Shown here: positions 15,742-24,052 of the stretch, one piece after another
Position numbering within the stretch: the first letter of the stretch is position 1
Layout: every line of letters starts with the position of its first letter
Source of the DNA: an uncultured Collinsella sp.
Lineage (GTDB): Bacteria; Actinomycetota; Coriobacteriia; Coriobacteriales; Coriobacteriaceae
Assembly (NCBI GenBank): GCA_902493855.1
Contig: CABUQV010000014.1
Span: 1-53,222 of the forward strand
DNA length: 53,222 nt
Reading direction: 5' to 3'
The notes under the pieces: generated by a model
What the model was told of the DNA's origin: nothing
What the model saw: only the letters and a program-made list of their open reading frames with translations
Databases searched by the model: none
Made by a program: the position numbers and the translations under genes

Positions 15742-17529
15742 CTACATCAGGCGCAGGCTGACGTCCTTGAGCTGGGCGCCGCTAACGGCACTCGGGGCGC
15801 CCGACATGAGGTCGGAGCCGCTGGCCGTCTTGGGGAACGCCATGACGTCGCGGATGGAGTCGGAACCGGTGAGCAGCATGCACACGCGGTCCAGGCCCAG
15901 AGCGAAACCGCCCATCGGGGGCGCACCAAACTTGAGTGCCTCCATGAGGAAGCCGAACTGAGACTCGGCACGCTCCTCGGTAAAGCCCAGGAGCTTGAGC
16001 ATGGACATCTGCATCTCGGCGTTGTGGATACGCATACCGCCGCCGCCGGCCTCAAAGCCGTCCATGACAAAGTCGTAGGTGCAAGAACCGGCTGCCAACG
16101 GATCGGCCTCGATCTTGGCGATGTCGGTCTCGGTCGGCAGGGTGAAGGGCTGGTGCTCGGCAGCGTAAGCCTTGCGGTCCTCATCCCAGTGGAACAGCGG
16201 GAAGTTGACGACCCACAGGAAGTCGTGGCCCTCGCGCTTGATCTCGAGCGCGCTGGCCATGTGAGAACGCATGCCGCCCAGGATCTCGTCAGAGAGCAGA
16301 CGCGGGCCGGCGGCAAACATCACAAGGTCGCCGGGCTCGACGTCCATGCGCTCGCGCAGGGCTGCCATCTCCTCGTCCGAGAAGAACTTGACGATGGGGC
16401 TGTTGATAGAGCCGTCCTCGCGGAAGGCGATCCAAGCCAGGCCCTTGGCGCCAAACGTGGAAGCCACGCCGGCGAGCTTATCGATCTTGGCACGTGCCCA
16501 GGCACCGGCGCCCTTGGCGTTAATGGCCTTGACGGCAGAGCCCTCCTCGTTTGCGGCAGTCGCAAAGACCTTGAACTTGGAGTTGGCAAAGATGTCGGTC
16601 AGGTCGACCAGGTGCATGCCATAGCGGGTATCGGGCTTGTCGGAGCCATAGGTGTCCATGGCCTCCCAGTAGTCCATGCGACGCAGCGGCGTGGGCATCT
16701 CGACGCCCATGCGGCCGAAGGCGTCGGCCAGGACCTCCTCGAGCGCGCTCATGACGTCATTCTGGTCCACGAAGGACATCTCGATATCGACCTGGGTGAA
16801 CTCGGGCTGACGGTCGGCACGCAGGTCCTCGTCGCGGAAGCACTTGGCAACCTGGTAGTAGCGCTCGACGCCACCGACCATGAGCAGCTGCTTCAGGAGC
16901 TGCGGGGACTGCGGCAGGGCGTAGAAGTTGCCCGGCTGAATACGGCTGGGGACGATGAAGTCACGGGCGCCCTCGGGCGTGGACTTAAACAGGGAGGGCG
17001 TCTCGACCTCCATGAACTCACGGTTGTGCAGCGCCTCGCGAATGGCAAAGGTGAAGTCGGAGCGCAGCTTGAGGTTGGCCATCATCTCGGGACGGCGGAG
17101 ATCCAGATAGCGATAGCGCAGACGGGTGTCCTCGCTGGTCTCGATGCCGTCCTCGATCTGGAACGGCGGGGTGACGGACGTGTTGAGCACCTCGGCGTGG
17201 TCGGTCAGGACCTCGATCTCGCCGGTCGCGAGCTTGGTGTTGGTGGTCTCCTCGCCACGGGAGCGCACGACGCCGTGGATCTTGATGGGCCACTCGGGAC
17301 GCATGGTCTCGGCGATCTTAAAGGCGTCGCCGTCGGAGTGCTCGGGGTCGAAGGTGAGCTGCGTGATGCCCTCGCGGTCGCGAAGGTCGCAGAAAATAAG
17401 GCCGCCGTGGTCACGGCGACGGCTCACCCAACCGGTGAGGGTGACCTCTTCGCCCACGTTCTCGCGGCGAAGCTCGCCGCAGGTACGGGTGTGCATGGAA
17501 TGCTCGTCGATGGGACGGGTCTGGCTCAT
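15742..17529 (-). CDS. aspS: Aspartate--tRNA ligase
   Basis: A 595-residue class II aminoacyl-tRNA synthetase. It has an N-terminal OB-fold anticodon-binding domain (GWVSRRRDHGGLIFCDLRD), the catalytic core with motif 2 (YYQVAKCFRDEDLRADRQPE), a bacterial-type GAD insertion, and motif 3 (GGFALGLDRVCMLLTG). Length matches the bacterial type. The window cannot settle whether it is discriminating or also charges tRNA-Asn. AAGGAGGA lies eight bases before the ATG at 17529. A GC-rich hairpin (about 17557-17581) lies in the leader. It stands alone and is divergent from the SerB-type gene. Confidence 0.97.
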   Translation of the reverse strand: MSQTRPIDEHSMHTRTCGELRRENVGEEVTLTGWVSRRRDHGGLIFCDLRDREGITQLTFDPEHSDGDAFKIAETMRPEWPIKIHGVVRSRGEETTNTKLATGEIEVLTDHAEVLNTSVTPPFQIEDGIETSEDTRLRYRYLDLRRPEMMANLKLRSDFTFAIREALHNREFMEVETPSLFKSTPEGARDFIVPSRIQPGNFYALPQSPQLLKQLLMVGGVERYYQVAKCFRDEDLRADRQPEFTQVDIEMSFVDQNDVMSALEEVLADAFGRMGVEMPTPLRRMDYWEAMDTYGSDKPDTRYGMHLVDLTDIFANSKFKVFATAANEEGSAVKAINAKGAGAWARAKIDKLAGVASTFGAKGLAWIAFREDGSINSPIVKFFSDEEMAALRERMDVEPGDLVMFAAGPRLLSDEILGGMRSHMASALEIKREGHDFLWVVNFPLFHWDEDRKAYAAEHQPFTLPTETDIAKIEADPLAAGSCTYDFVMDGFEAGGGGMRIHNAEMQMSMLKLLGFTEERAESQFGFLMEALKFGAPPMGGFALGLDRVCMLLTGSDSIRDVMAFPKTASGSDLMSGAPSAVSGAQLKDVSLRLM

Positions 17530-17556
17530 ACCAGTGATCCTCCTTTATGGATCTGT

Positions 17557-17581
17557 GCCGCCCCGTGTCGTTCCGGGCGGC
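17557..17581 (-). other. Leader hairpin upstream of aspS
   Basis: GCCGCCCG and GGGGCGGC pair around about eight bases on the minus strand, ending 28 bases before the start codon. No T-run follows and no T-box features were found. A regulatory role is only a possibility. Confidence 0.35.
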
Positions 17582-17785
17582 GTCGTACAGATTTGCCCAG
17601 CCTGCGTAAACCGCGCAGCCAGACATGGCGTTCTATCTTATCGCACCTGTGTCGATGTGCCGCGGAAAAGTAACTCTTGCCCAAAGACTTGACGGAGACG
17701 AAACAATTGACGCACCGTGGCCGTCGCCAAGGCGCGCCACGTGCGACAATGTGCCCCAATACAACTGCACTCGGAAAGGCCCGCC

Positions 17786-18421
17786 ATGACTGCACGCCTC
17801 ATCGTTATGGATATCGACTCCACGCTCATCAACCAGGAGGTCATCGACCTGTTGGGCGAGGAGGCCGGCGTAGGCGAGCAAGTGGCGAAGATCACCGAGC
17901 GCGCCATGCGCGGCGAGCTCGACTTTAAGCAGGCGCTCGAGGAACGCGTGGGGCTGCTTGCCGGCTTGGACGAGAGTGTGTTCGAGCGCACCTTTGAGCG
18001 CGTGACGTTTACCCCCGGCGCGTTAGAGCTTGTGCGCTCGGCACACAGCAAGGGCTGGAAGGTCGGCGTGGTAAGCGGCGGCTTCCACGAGGTCGCTGAC
18101 AAGATCGTAACCGCCGCGGGCATCGATTTTTGCCTGGCCAACCGCCTGGAAGTCATGGACGGCAAGCTCACCGGTAAGTTGGCTGCCAACATTGTGACCA
18201 AGGAGTCCAAGCTCATCCAGCTGCTGGACTGGGCAGTTGAGTGCGGTGTCGACATGGCCCATACCGTGGCAATCGGCGACGGCGCCAACGACATCCCCAT
18301 GATTCAGGCTGCGGGCACGGGCATCGCGTTTTGCGCCAAGCCCAAGACGCGCGAAGCCGCCCCGTTTGCCATCGACGAGCGCAACCTGATGCTCGCCATG
18401 GACATCATCCTGCGTGACTAG
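17786..18421 (+). CDS. serB: Phosphoserine phosphatase (SerB-type HAD)
   Basis: A 211-residue haloacid-dehalogenase-fold phosphatase. Motif I is MDIDSTLI (nucleophile and acid Asp), motif II VVSGGFHEV, then the Lys of TKESK, and motif III IGDGANDIPM. The order and the HAD cap insertion match SerB, which makes serine from phosphoserine; there is no ACT domain. The ATG at 17786 has GGAAAGG upstream. It is a single gene, so a related HAD phosphatase is not excluded. Confidence 0.88.
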   Translation: MTARLIVMDIDSTLINQEVIDLLGEEAGVGEQVAKITERAMRGELDFKQALEERVGLLAGLDESVFERTFERVTFTPGALELVRSAHSKGWKVGVVSGGFHEVADKIVTAAGIDFCLANRLEVMDGKLTGKLAANIVTKESKLIQLLDWAVECGVDMAHTVAIGDGANDIPMIQAAGTGIAFCAKPKTREAAPFAIDERNLMLAMDIILRD

Positions 18422-18445
18422 CAAGTTCGCCTCACAACTTCATCT

Positions 18446-18494
18446 AATCTGACATGTCAGATTTCCGAACAATTATGCTCTAATGTTCGGAAAT
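18446..18494 (+). promoter_or_regulatory. Overlapping palindromes in the lar promoter
   Basis: An 18-bp perfect palindrome, AATCTGACATGTCAGATT (18446-18463), is followed by an 11-bp inverted repeat ATTTCCGAACA/TGTTCGGAAAT (18461-18471 and 18484-18494). CTGACA inside the first resembles a -35 box. A TetR-family gene ends this operon and could be the regulator that reads one of these sites. Confidence 0.6.
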
Positions 18495-18537
18495 AACCCT
18501 TCGCGTGCTAAACTTTTCTGCGTCGAAGGGAACTTAT

Positions 18538-19320
18538 ATGGACAAACGAGATCTTGAGCAATTGCTAAGTGACGTGGCAGACGGAAGCATTATGCCGGCC
18601 GATGCCCTCACGCGCATCCAGACGGCGCCGACCGCCGATCTGGGTTTTGCGCAGCTCGATCTTTCGCGCGGGGTGCGCCAGGGAGCCGGCGAGGTTGTCT
18701 ACGGTGCCGGTAAAACCGCCGAGCAGATTGCCGCCATTATCGAAGCGCTGCGCGATGCCGGCCAGGAGCGCATCCTGGTCACGCGCCTGGATGCCGAAAA
18801 GACAGCCCGCACCTCGGAGCTCCTCGGCAACGGCATCGACCTGGGATATGTCCCGGACGCGCAGCTCGCCCTCGTGGGCGGCAAGCCCTCCCCTACCGGC
18901 AACGGACGCATCGTCGTCGCCTGCGCCGGCACGAGCGACCTGCCCGTCGCCGAGGAAGCCGCGTTGACGGCCGAGTTCTATGGCAACGAGGTCGACCGCC
19001 TCTACGACGTAGGCGTCGCCGGCCTGCACCGCCTACTCGCGCATGCCGAGGAACTTGCCCAGGCACAGGTGGTCATCGCCATCGCCGGCATGGAGGGCGC
19101 GCTGGCGAGCGTTATCGGCGGTCTGGTGAGCTGTCCGGTCATCGCCGTTCCCACCAGCGTGGGCTACGGCGCAAGTTTTGGTGGCGTAGCCGCACTGCTC
19201 GCCATGCTCAACTCCTGTGCCAGCGGCGTATCGGTCGTCAATATCGACAACGGCTTTGGCGCCGCTTACCAGGCAAGTCTTATCAATCATCTGAGCGCCG
19301 GCACACCCCGCGCCCGCTAA
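18538..19320 (+). CDS. larB: LarB, nickel-pincer cofactor biosynthesis (carboxylase/hydrolase)
   Basis: A 260-residue protein. LarB carboxylates and hydrolyses nicotinic acid adenine dinucleotide to start the nickel-pincer cofactor of lactate racemase. The C-terminal half has the PurE/AIR-carboxylase-like fold: VVACAGTSDLPVAEEAA, then VVIAIAGMEGALASVIGGL and VPTSVGYGASFGG. The start at 18538 (MDKRDLEQ) has GAAGGGAA upstream. It is the first gene of larB-larC-tetR, with larC ten bases later. Confidence 0.95.
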   Translation: MDKRDLEQLLSDVADGSIMPADALTRIQTAPTADLGFAQLDLSRGVRQGAGEVVYGAGKTAEQIAAIIEALRDAGQERILVTRLDAEKTARTSELLGNGIDLGYVPDAQLALVGGKPSPTGNGRIVVACAGTSDLPVAEEAALTAEFYGNEVDRLYDVGVAGLHRLLAHAEELAQAQVVIAIAGMEGALASVIGGLVSCPVIAVPTSVGYGASFGGVAALLAMLNSCASGVSVVNIDNGFGAAYQASLINHLSAGTPRAR

Positions 19321-19330
19321 GGAGCATTCC

Positions 19331-20248
19331 ATGTCCAATCATCAGCACACGCTTATCATCGACGGCACCTCGGGCATCAGCGGCGATATGACCGTCGCGG
19401 CCCTGCTCGACCTGGGCGCCAGCGAGGAGCACCTGCGCGAACAGCTCGCTACACTGCCGGTCGACGGCTTTACGATCGCCGTCACGCGCGTAAACAAGCA
19501 TGGCATCGACGCCTGCGATTTCGACGTTCAGCTGGCAGAAGAGCTCGAGAACCACGACCACGACATGGCATGGCTCTACGGCAACGAAGCAGCTGCCGAG
19601 CACACGCACGAGCACGAGCACGAGCACCACCATCATGACCATGACGAGCATGAGCACTGCCATGAGCATGATCATGAGACCCACGGCCATGGCCACGAGG
19701 GTCACCATCACGCCCACCACCATCACCACCGTTCTTTGGCGGACGTCACCGCTATCATCGACGGCTCGCAGCTAAGCGATGGCGCCAAGCGTCGTGCGCT
19801 CGCCATCTTTACCGCGCTCGCCGCCGCCGAGGCAAAGGCCCACGGCAAAACGCCCGAGACCGTCATGTTCCACGAGGTAGGCGCCGTCGATTCCATCGTC
19901 GACGTCTGCTCTGTCGCCATCTGCCTCGATGACCTGGGTATTGAGGACATCGTGGTCGAGTCGCTCTCCGAAGGCCACGGAACCATTCGCTGCGCCCACG
20001 GCCTTATGCCCATTCCCGTCCCCGCTGTCGTCAACCTGTGCCAGGCGGGCAATATCGCCCTCACGCCCGCACCGGTCGCTGGCGAGCTCGTGACGCCCAC
20101 GGGCGCCGCCATCGTCACCGCGCTGCGCACGTCCGAGCACCTGCCGGCACGCTACCACATCGAGGCCGTCGGCTACGGCGCCGGCAAGCGCCCCTACGAG
20201 GGTTGCTCCGGCACGCTCCGTTGTCTACTCGTTGACGTGGATGCATAG
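19331..20248 (+). CDS. larC: LarC reduced to its first domain (LarC1-type), nickel insertion
   Basis: A 305-residue protein. LarC is the CTP-dependent nickel insertase that completes the pincer cofactor. Visible are the N-terminal DGTSGISGDMTVAALLDLGA, a very His-rich loop (about residues 73-134, with runs such as HEHEHEHHHHDHDEHEH) that probably binds nickel, FHEVGAVDSIVDV, and GELVTPTGAAI. It ends just after GYGAGKRPYEG...LRCLLVDVDA, where full LarC proteins (over 400 residues, in some lactobacilli joined by a programmed frameshift) continue into LarC2. The stop TAG is followed after two bases by tetR, so LarC2 is not encoded here. AAGGAG lies six bases before the ATG. Confidence 0.9.
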   Translation: MSNHQHTLIIDGTSGISGDMTVAALLDLGASEEHLREQLATLPVDGFTIAVTRVNKHGIDACDFDVQLAEELENHDHDMAWLYGNEAAAEHTHEHEHEHHHHDHDEHEHCHEHDHETHGHGHEGHHHAHHHHHRSLADVTAIIDGSQLSDGAKRRALAIFTALAAAEAKAHGKTPETVMFHEVGAVDSIVDVCSVAICLDDLGIEDIVVESLSEGHGTIRCAHGLMPIPVPAVVNLCQAGNIALTPAPVAGELVTPTGAAIVTALRTSEHLPARYHIEAVGYGAGKRPYEGCSGTLRCLLVDVDA

Positions 20249-20250
20249 CC

Positions 20251-20790
20251 ATGGATGCCCGCAAAGAAAAAAGCCGCGCTGCCATCGTTGCAGCGTTCTC
20301 CGAGCTGCTACGCGAAGAGGATTACGGCAAGATTACCGTCGGCGACATCATCGCTCGTGCCCATGTTGGTCGGGCCACGTTCTACGGCCTCTTCAAGAGC
20401 AAAGACGACCTACTGTCCGAGCTCGTGAACGACATCTGCACCCACGCCCTCGACGACGATGGTACGCCGCTCGACGACCCACTCGTGCAAGTCGAGCATA
20501 TCCTCAACAACCTCTGGGAACGCCGTCAGGGCGTTCGAGCCCTCGTAGCCGGAGCCGGCTCGCGCGTCTTCGCCGACTGTCTCCGCAAGACCATCATGTC
20601 ACGAGCAGCCGAAACCGTCCCCGCCGACCCCACAGGCCCCGCCGGCACCATGGACCGCAGCTTCTTACTACACCACATAGCCTCAAGCTTCGTAGCCACC
20701 GTCCAATGGTGGGCCTGGCACAACTTCCAAGCAGACAAAGCCGACGTAGCCAAAGACTACCTCTCAGCCATAAAACCCCTCTTCGGCTAA
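20251..20790 (+). CDS. TetR-family transcriptional regulator
   Basis: A 179-residue regulator with an N-terminal TetR helix-turn-helix (ITVGDIIARAHVGRATFYGLF, about residues 27-47) and a helical C-terminal ligand domain (TetR_C-like, with LLHHIASSFVATVQWWAWH). It starts two bases after the larC stop without an obvious ribosome site, so it is probably translationally coupled. Its place in the operon suggests control of lar genes, perhaps through the palindromes at 18446-18494. Effector unknown. Confidence 0.88.
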   Translation: MDARKEKSRAAIVAAFSELLREEDYGKITVGDIIARAHVGRATFYGLFKSKDDLLSELVNDICTHALDDDGTPLDDPLVQVEHILNNLWERRQGVRALVAGAGSRVFADCLRKTIMSRAAETVPADPTGPAGTMDRSFLLHHIASSFVATVQWWAWHNFQADKADVAKDYLSAIKPLFG

Positions 20791-20945
20791 GTAAGAAGCT
20801 CACCCCAAAGCATCGCCCCAACCCAGGGCGCCACGCATCCCAAAGTATCACTCGCGCTTCAATGCCCCCCAACAGCAACAAGCCCCTCCCATCCAAATTC
20901 AGATATATGTTGGGTTGCTTATACGAACGCAACAAAGACCCCGCA

Positions 20946-21070
20946 GCTGGCCGCATGGGGTAACTTCCCAGCGCATCCCGCAGGACGCAAAAAGGCTCGC
21001 CGCACGAAGTGCGCAGCGAGCCTTTTTACATGTCCGAGGACGCGCTGGGAAGTTACCCCATGCGGCCAGC
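20946..21070. repeat. Composite hairpin element, copy 1: 29-bp arms around a terminator core
   Basis: The left arm 20946-20974 (GCTGGCCGCATGGGG start) and the right arm 21042-21070 are exact inverse copies of 29 bp. The core 20975-21041 holds AAAAAGGCTCGC, CGCACGAAGTGCG and GCGAGCCTTTTT, an intrinsic terminator in both directions. The right arm ends 21 bases from the larD stop and is followed by GGACAAC. The rest of 20791-21091 shows no gene. Confidence 0.9.
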
Positions 21071-21091
21071 GGACAACTATGTAGCCTCAGA

Positions 21092-21823
21092 CTAGAACAT
21101 GCCCAAGAAACCATGCACAAACAGTGCGGCCAGAGCGGCACCGATAAACGGTGCGATACCAGGAACGAGCAGACCGTACTTCCAGTTGTTGTCGGCCTTG
21201 TTCTTGATCGGCAGCACCTGATAGGCCATACGAGGACCAAGGTCACGAGCCTGGTTCATGGCGAAGCCGGTGATGCCGCCCATGCCCATGCCAACGGCCC
21301 AAACGATCAGGCCGACGCAGATAGCGAGCATCAGAACGTTCTCACCAGCGCGGCTAGCGGCAGCAAGGATGGCGCTGATGAACACAAAGGTGCAGATAGC
21401 CTCGCAGAAGAAGTTACGGGCATAGTTCGTGCCCTCGGTAGTAGGGTTGGTCGAGAAGATGTTGCGCTGGGCAATAGGATCGACGACGCCCTCGGAAGCC
21501 TTGAACTCATCGGCATACATAAGCCAAGCGATTACGGCGCCCACAAAGCCGCCGAGCATATCGGCAATCATGAAGGGGATGCAGCTGCTCCACGGCACCA
21601 GGCCTACGATGCACTGGGCAAGCACCATGGCAGGGTTCATGCACACGGCGCCGCCAAAGACAAACAGGCAGACCGAAATGCCAAAAGACCAGGTGGTGAT
21701 GGCAAACATGTGGCCGGAGCCCTGATACTTGGTGCCCTTGAGCACGGTATCGCAGTGCACGCCCACGCCAAAGATGATCATGAGGGCCGTTGCGCCGAAT
21801 TCGCAGAGGAGTTTGGTAAGCAT
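21092..21823 (-). CDS. larD: MIP-family channel, LarD-like lactic acid channel
   Basis: A 243-residue aquaglyceroporin-fold protein with six membrane segments. The first pore motif is canonical, CMNPAMV; the second reads FAMNQARDLGPR, so NPA is NQA. It follows larA by 49 bases on the same strand. In lactobacilli a MIP protein (LarD) passes D- and L-lactic acid and is linked to larA, so lactate passage is the likely role; glycerol facilitation is the alternative. AAGG lies five bases before the ATG. The change in the second NPA could alter selectivity. Confidence 0.85.
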   Translation of the reverse strand: MLTKLLCEFGATALMIIFGVGVHCDTVLKGTKYQGSGHMFAITTWSFGISVCLFVFGGAVCMNPAMVLAQCIVGLVPWSSCIPFMIADMLGGFVGAVIAWLMYADEFKASEGVVDPIAQRNIFSTNPTTEGTNYARNFFCEAICTFVFISAILAAASRAGENVLMLAICVGLIVWAVGMGMGGITGFAMNQARDLGPRMAYQVLPIKNKADNNWKYGLLVPGIAPFIGAALAALFVHGFLGMF

Positions 21824-21872
21824 AAAACCTTATCTTTCTTGTCGGTTATAAACGATTCGTTTAGGCCGCGTA

Positions 21873-23114
21873 CTAGTGCTGAGCGACGACAACGCCCAGG
21901 CCATCGGGAATGACGGCCACCTTGGCATCGGCACCCTTCATCTCAAAGGCGAGCTTGAGCGCCTCATCGAGGGTGTTAACCGGCGTCATGTGCATATCCT
22001 TGATCATCTGGTGATCGCACAGGTCGGTAACCATGATCACAGGGTGATGCGCCAGGATGCGGGCAAAGATCTGGCTCGTCCACTGGTCGGGCAGGGTCTC
22101 GTCCTTAGGACGGTCGATGCAGGCGCGCTCAAACTCTGCCGGATCATTGTCGGCGATGTTGTGATAGAAGCCCTCGCCACCGTGACCGTCGGCACAACCG
22201 GCGACATCGATGATCACGCCGCCCTCGGGAAGTGTGGCCTCTGCAGAGCACATGCCCTTCACGGCCTGATAGATGTTCTGGTCGAGCGGGTAGCCGCCGT
22301 TGGTGGTAATGGCAATCTCGCACTCGACGGGCTCAACGCCGGCAAGGCTCTTCACGAACTCGCAGCCAGCCTCGTGCGCCTTGTGGATATCGCCGGCAAA
22401 GGAGCCGATGACCTCGTGCTTGCCGTTGAGCACCACGTTAAGCACAAAGGCAAGGTGAGCCATCTCGGCGGCAGCAAACATGTCCTCGCTCACGTGGTTG
22501 TGGCACAGGTTGCCGGCACGCGAGTGGGAATCATTCACAAACTGACCGTTGTGGTTGTACATGATGGTCTTGTAGCTGGCGATGCCAGGCAGGACGGACT
22601 TGCGGCTACCAGAGAAACCGGCAAAGAAGTGCGGCTCAATAAAGCCCTCGGCAAGCAGCAGATCGCAATCGGCGGCAATCTTGTTGATGATGCACTCGCC
22701 ACCAGAAGGCAGGGTGCCGATCTTTTTCATCATGCTGTCGTCAGTCGCGACGTGCATAACGATTTCCTCGTTGGCAACGATCTCCTCGCCGTACTTGTTG
22801 ACGAGTTCCTCATGCGTCGACGGACGATGCATACCCGTAGCAACCAAAATGCGCACGCGAGCCTCGGGCACAGCGGAATGGATGTGATGCAGCAGAATAG
22901 GCATCGTCACACGCGAGGGAACGGGACGCGTATGGTCGGAGCTAATGATGACGATATCCTTCTTGCCAGCACAAAGCTCCTCGAGCGACGGCGAGCCATA
23001 AGGGTTGGCAAGCGACTCCTCTACCAGCTCTTCCTGCGATTTTGTAGTCTTAAACTCGTTTTGATGACCTTCCATCACACCCGCGAAGTTCTTATCCTCG
23101 AGCTCCAGATGCAA
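21873..23114 (-). CDS. larA: Lactate racemase LarA (nickel-pincer enzyme)
   Basis: Interconverts D- and L-lactate using the nickel-pincer nucleotide. Key features: SSDHTRPVPS, the catalytic His in VATGMHRPSTHEELVNKYGE, and the second His plus the cofactor lysine in EPHFFAGFSGSRKSVLPGIA. The match to Lactobacillus plantarum LarA, recalled from memory, is close throughout. The start is uncertain: the coordinate given uses TTG at 23114, but family-like sequence (LPFDHKT) continues in frame to about 23135-23153, where only CTG and no ATG, GTG or TTG exists. A good ribosome site, AAGGAAGAGGG, lies at about 23160-23170, which fits a start near 23150. larD follows. larE is not in the window. Confidence 0.95.
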   Translation of the reverse strand: MHLELEDKNFAGVMEGHQNEFKTTKSQEELVEESLANPYGSPSLEELCAGKKDIVIISSDHTRPVPSRVTMPILLHHIHSAVPEARVRILVATGMHRPSTHEELVNKYGEEIVANEEIVMHVATDDSMMKKIGTLPSGGECIINKIAADCDLLLAEGFIEPHFFAGFSGSRKSVLPGIASYKTIMYNHNGQFVNDSHSRAGNLCHNHVSEDMFAAAEMAHLAFVLNVVLNGKHEVIGSFAGDIHKAHEAGCEFVKSLAGVEPVECEIAITTNGGYPLDQNIYQAVKGMCSAEATLPEGGVIIDVAGCADGHGGEGFYHNIADNDPAEFERACIDRPKDETLPDQWTSQIFARILAHHPVIMVTDLCDHQMIKDMHMTPVNTLDEALKLAFEMKGADAKVAVIPDGLGVVVAQH

Positions 23115-23730
23115 CGTCTTGTGGTCAAACGGCAGTTCACATTCAAATAATGACGAGCGCCCTCTTCCTTTTCAACTGACACACTAGATAAACCGTTGGA
23201 AGGATACGCCGCTCACCGAAAAACACCACCGTCCACCGACTCATTAACACAACGTTCATATTTGACCCACAACAAAACGGCCGCGACCCCAAACGGGACC
23301 GCGACCGCCTGTCAAAGACACTATAGACAGGATGATTTACGCAGCGCCGAGGCAAACATCTAGCCCGAGACGTACGCACGTAAGCCATTTTGCATAAATG
23401 CGTTAATTAATTGCATAAAATGGCGCATGGATTTCTAGCCGTAACAGGGTAGTGCCCTCCGGAGCGTGCATTTTTGCGAGTATTCAGCATCGCGGGATAA
23501 GATTTTGGTGCCAAAAGTATTTCAAAAGGTAGATAGTCCTCATGGCTCGTCCCATCTGGATGGCATGCGGCGAGAAACCAGCCATATATGAACATCGACA
23601 AAGCCCAATCGTCATGCAAAAGCATCAACAGGAGCCGCGAACGTCACCCATAGCCTTATGCACCAATCTTTGGCTGCTGAAAACTCCGTTTTTTGCACGT
23701 CGCCCCAAGCACCACCCTCACCCAGCGGCT
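23115..23730. other. Gene-free stretch upstream of larA
   Basis: Holds the probable larA control region. CCATTTTGCAT (23385-23395) and ATAAAATGG (23415-23423) are near-inverse around TTAATTAA (23403-23410), an operator-like arrangement about 270 bases before larA. Short frames (for example 23542-23769 plus) have no ribosome site at usable spacing and no recognisable composition. Nothing else can be named. Confidence 0.4.
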
Positions 23731-24052
23731 GATCCGCCGAAGACCGGACATCGCAGGGCCCGCCATTAGTTTACTTTTAGGCACACTCCGCAGGACGCAG
23801 AAGCCCTCGCCGCACTCCACATTAGGCGCGAAGCGCACTTTATTTTCATCAGCTTTAATCCCTGAAAACCGAGGACGAAGGAACCCGATGGGTTTCCCCC
23901 TGAATGCATTCCGCAGCACGAAGCCCTTTCCAAACGCGCGAAGCGCGCCTTTATTTCCCCAGCAAGTAATCCACCGAAGACCGGACATCGTAGGGGCCGC
24001 CGTTTGTTTTCTTTCCGGCGCATTCCGCAGGACGCAAGAAGCCCTCGCCGCA
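23731..24052. repeat. Direct repeat of about 85 bp made by decayed composite-hairpin copies
   Basis: 23731-23815 and 23968-24052 align over about 85 bases at an offset of 237, sharing CGAAGACCGGACATCG, CCGCAGGACGCA and AAGCCCTCGCCGCAC. Between them a third, poorer core copy starts at about 23907 (ATTCCGCAGCACGAAGCCC). Only the last unit keeps its closing arm (see 23993-24119), so the others look like decayed relatives. Confidence 0.7.

Noticed and set aside
17530..17640. T-box riboswitch before aspS
   Set aside because: Only one GC-rich hairpin was found; no specifier loop, T-box sequence or antiterminator could be identified.
19560..19735. Repetitive CAC/CAT-rich DNA in larC, considered as a CRISPR or satellite
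   Set aside because: It encodes the in-frame His-rich nickel-binding loop; there are no regular spacers.
20232..20963. A plus-strand frame overlapping tetR in another frame
   Set aside because: Arg/Pro-rich out-of-frame text; the TetR frame has the family fold. It was also checked as a possible LarC2 continuation and does not resemble it.
23542..23769. A 75-codon frame in the larA upstream gap
   Set aside because: The nearest purine-rich site is too far from the ATG, and the end runs into repeat DNA.
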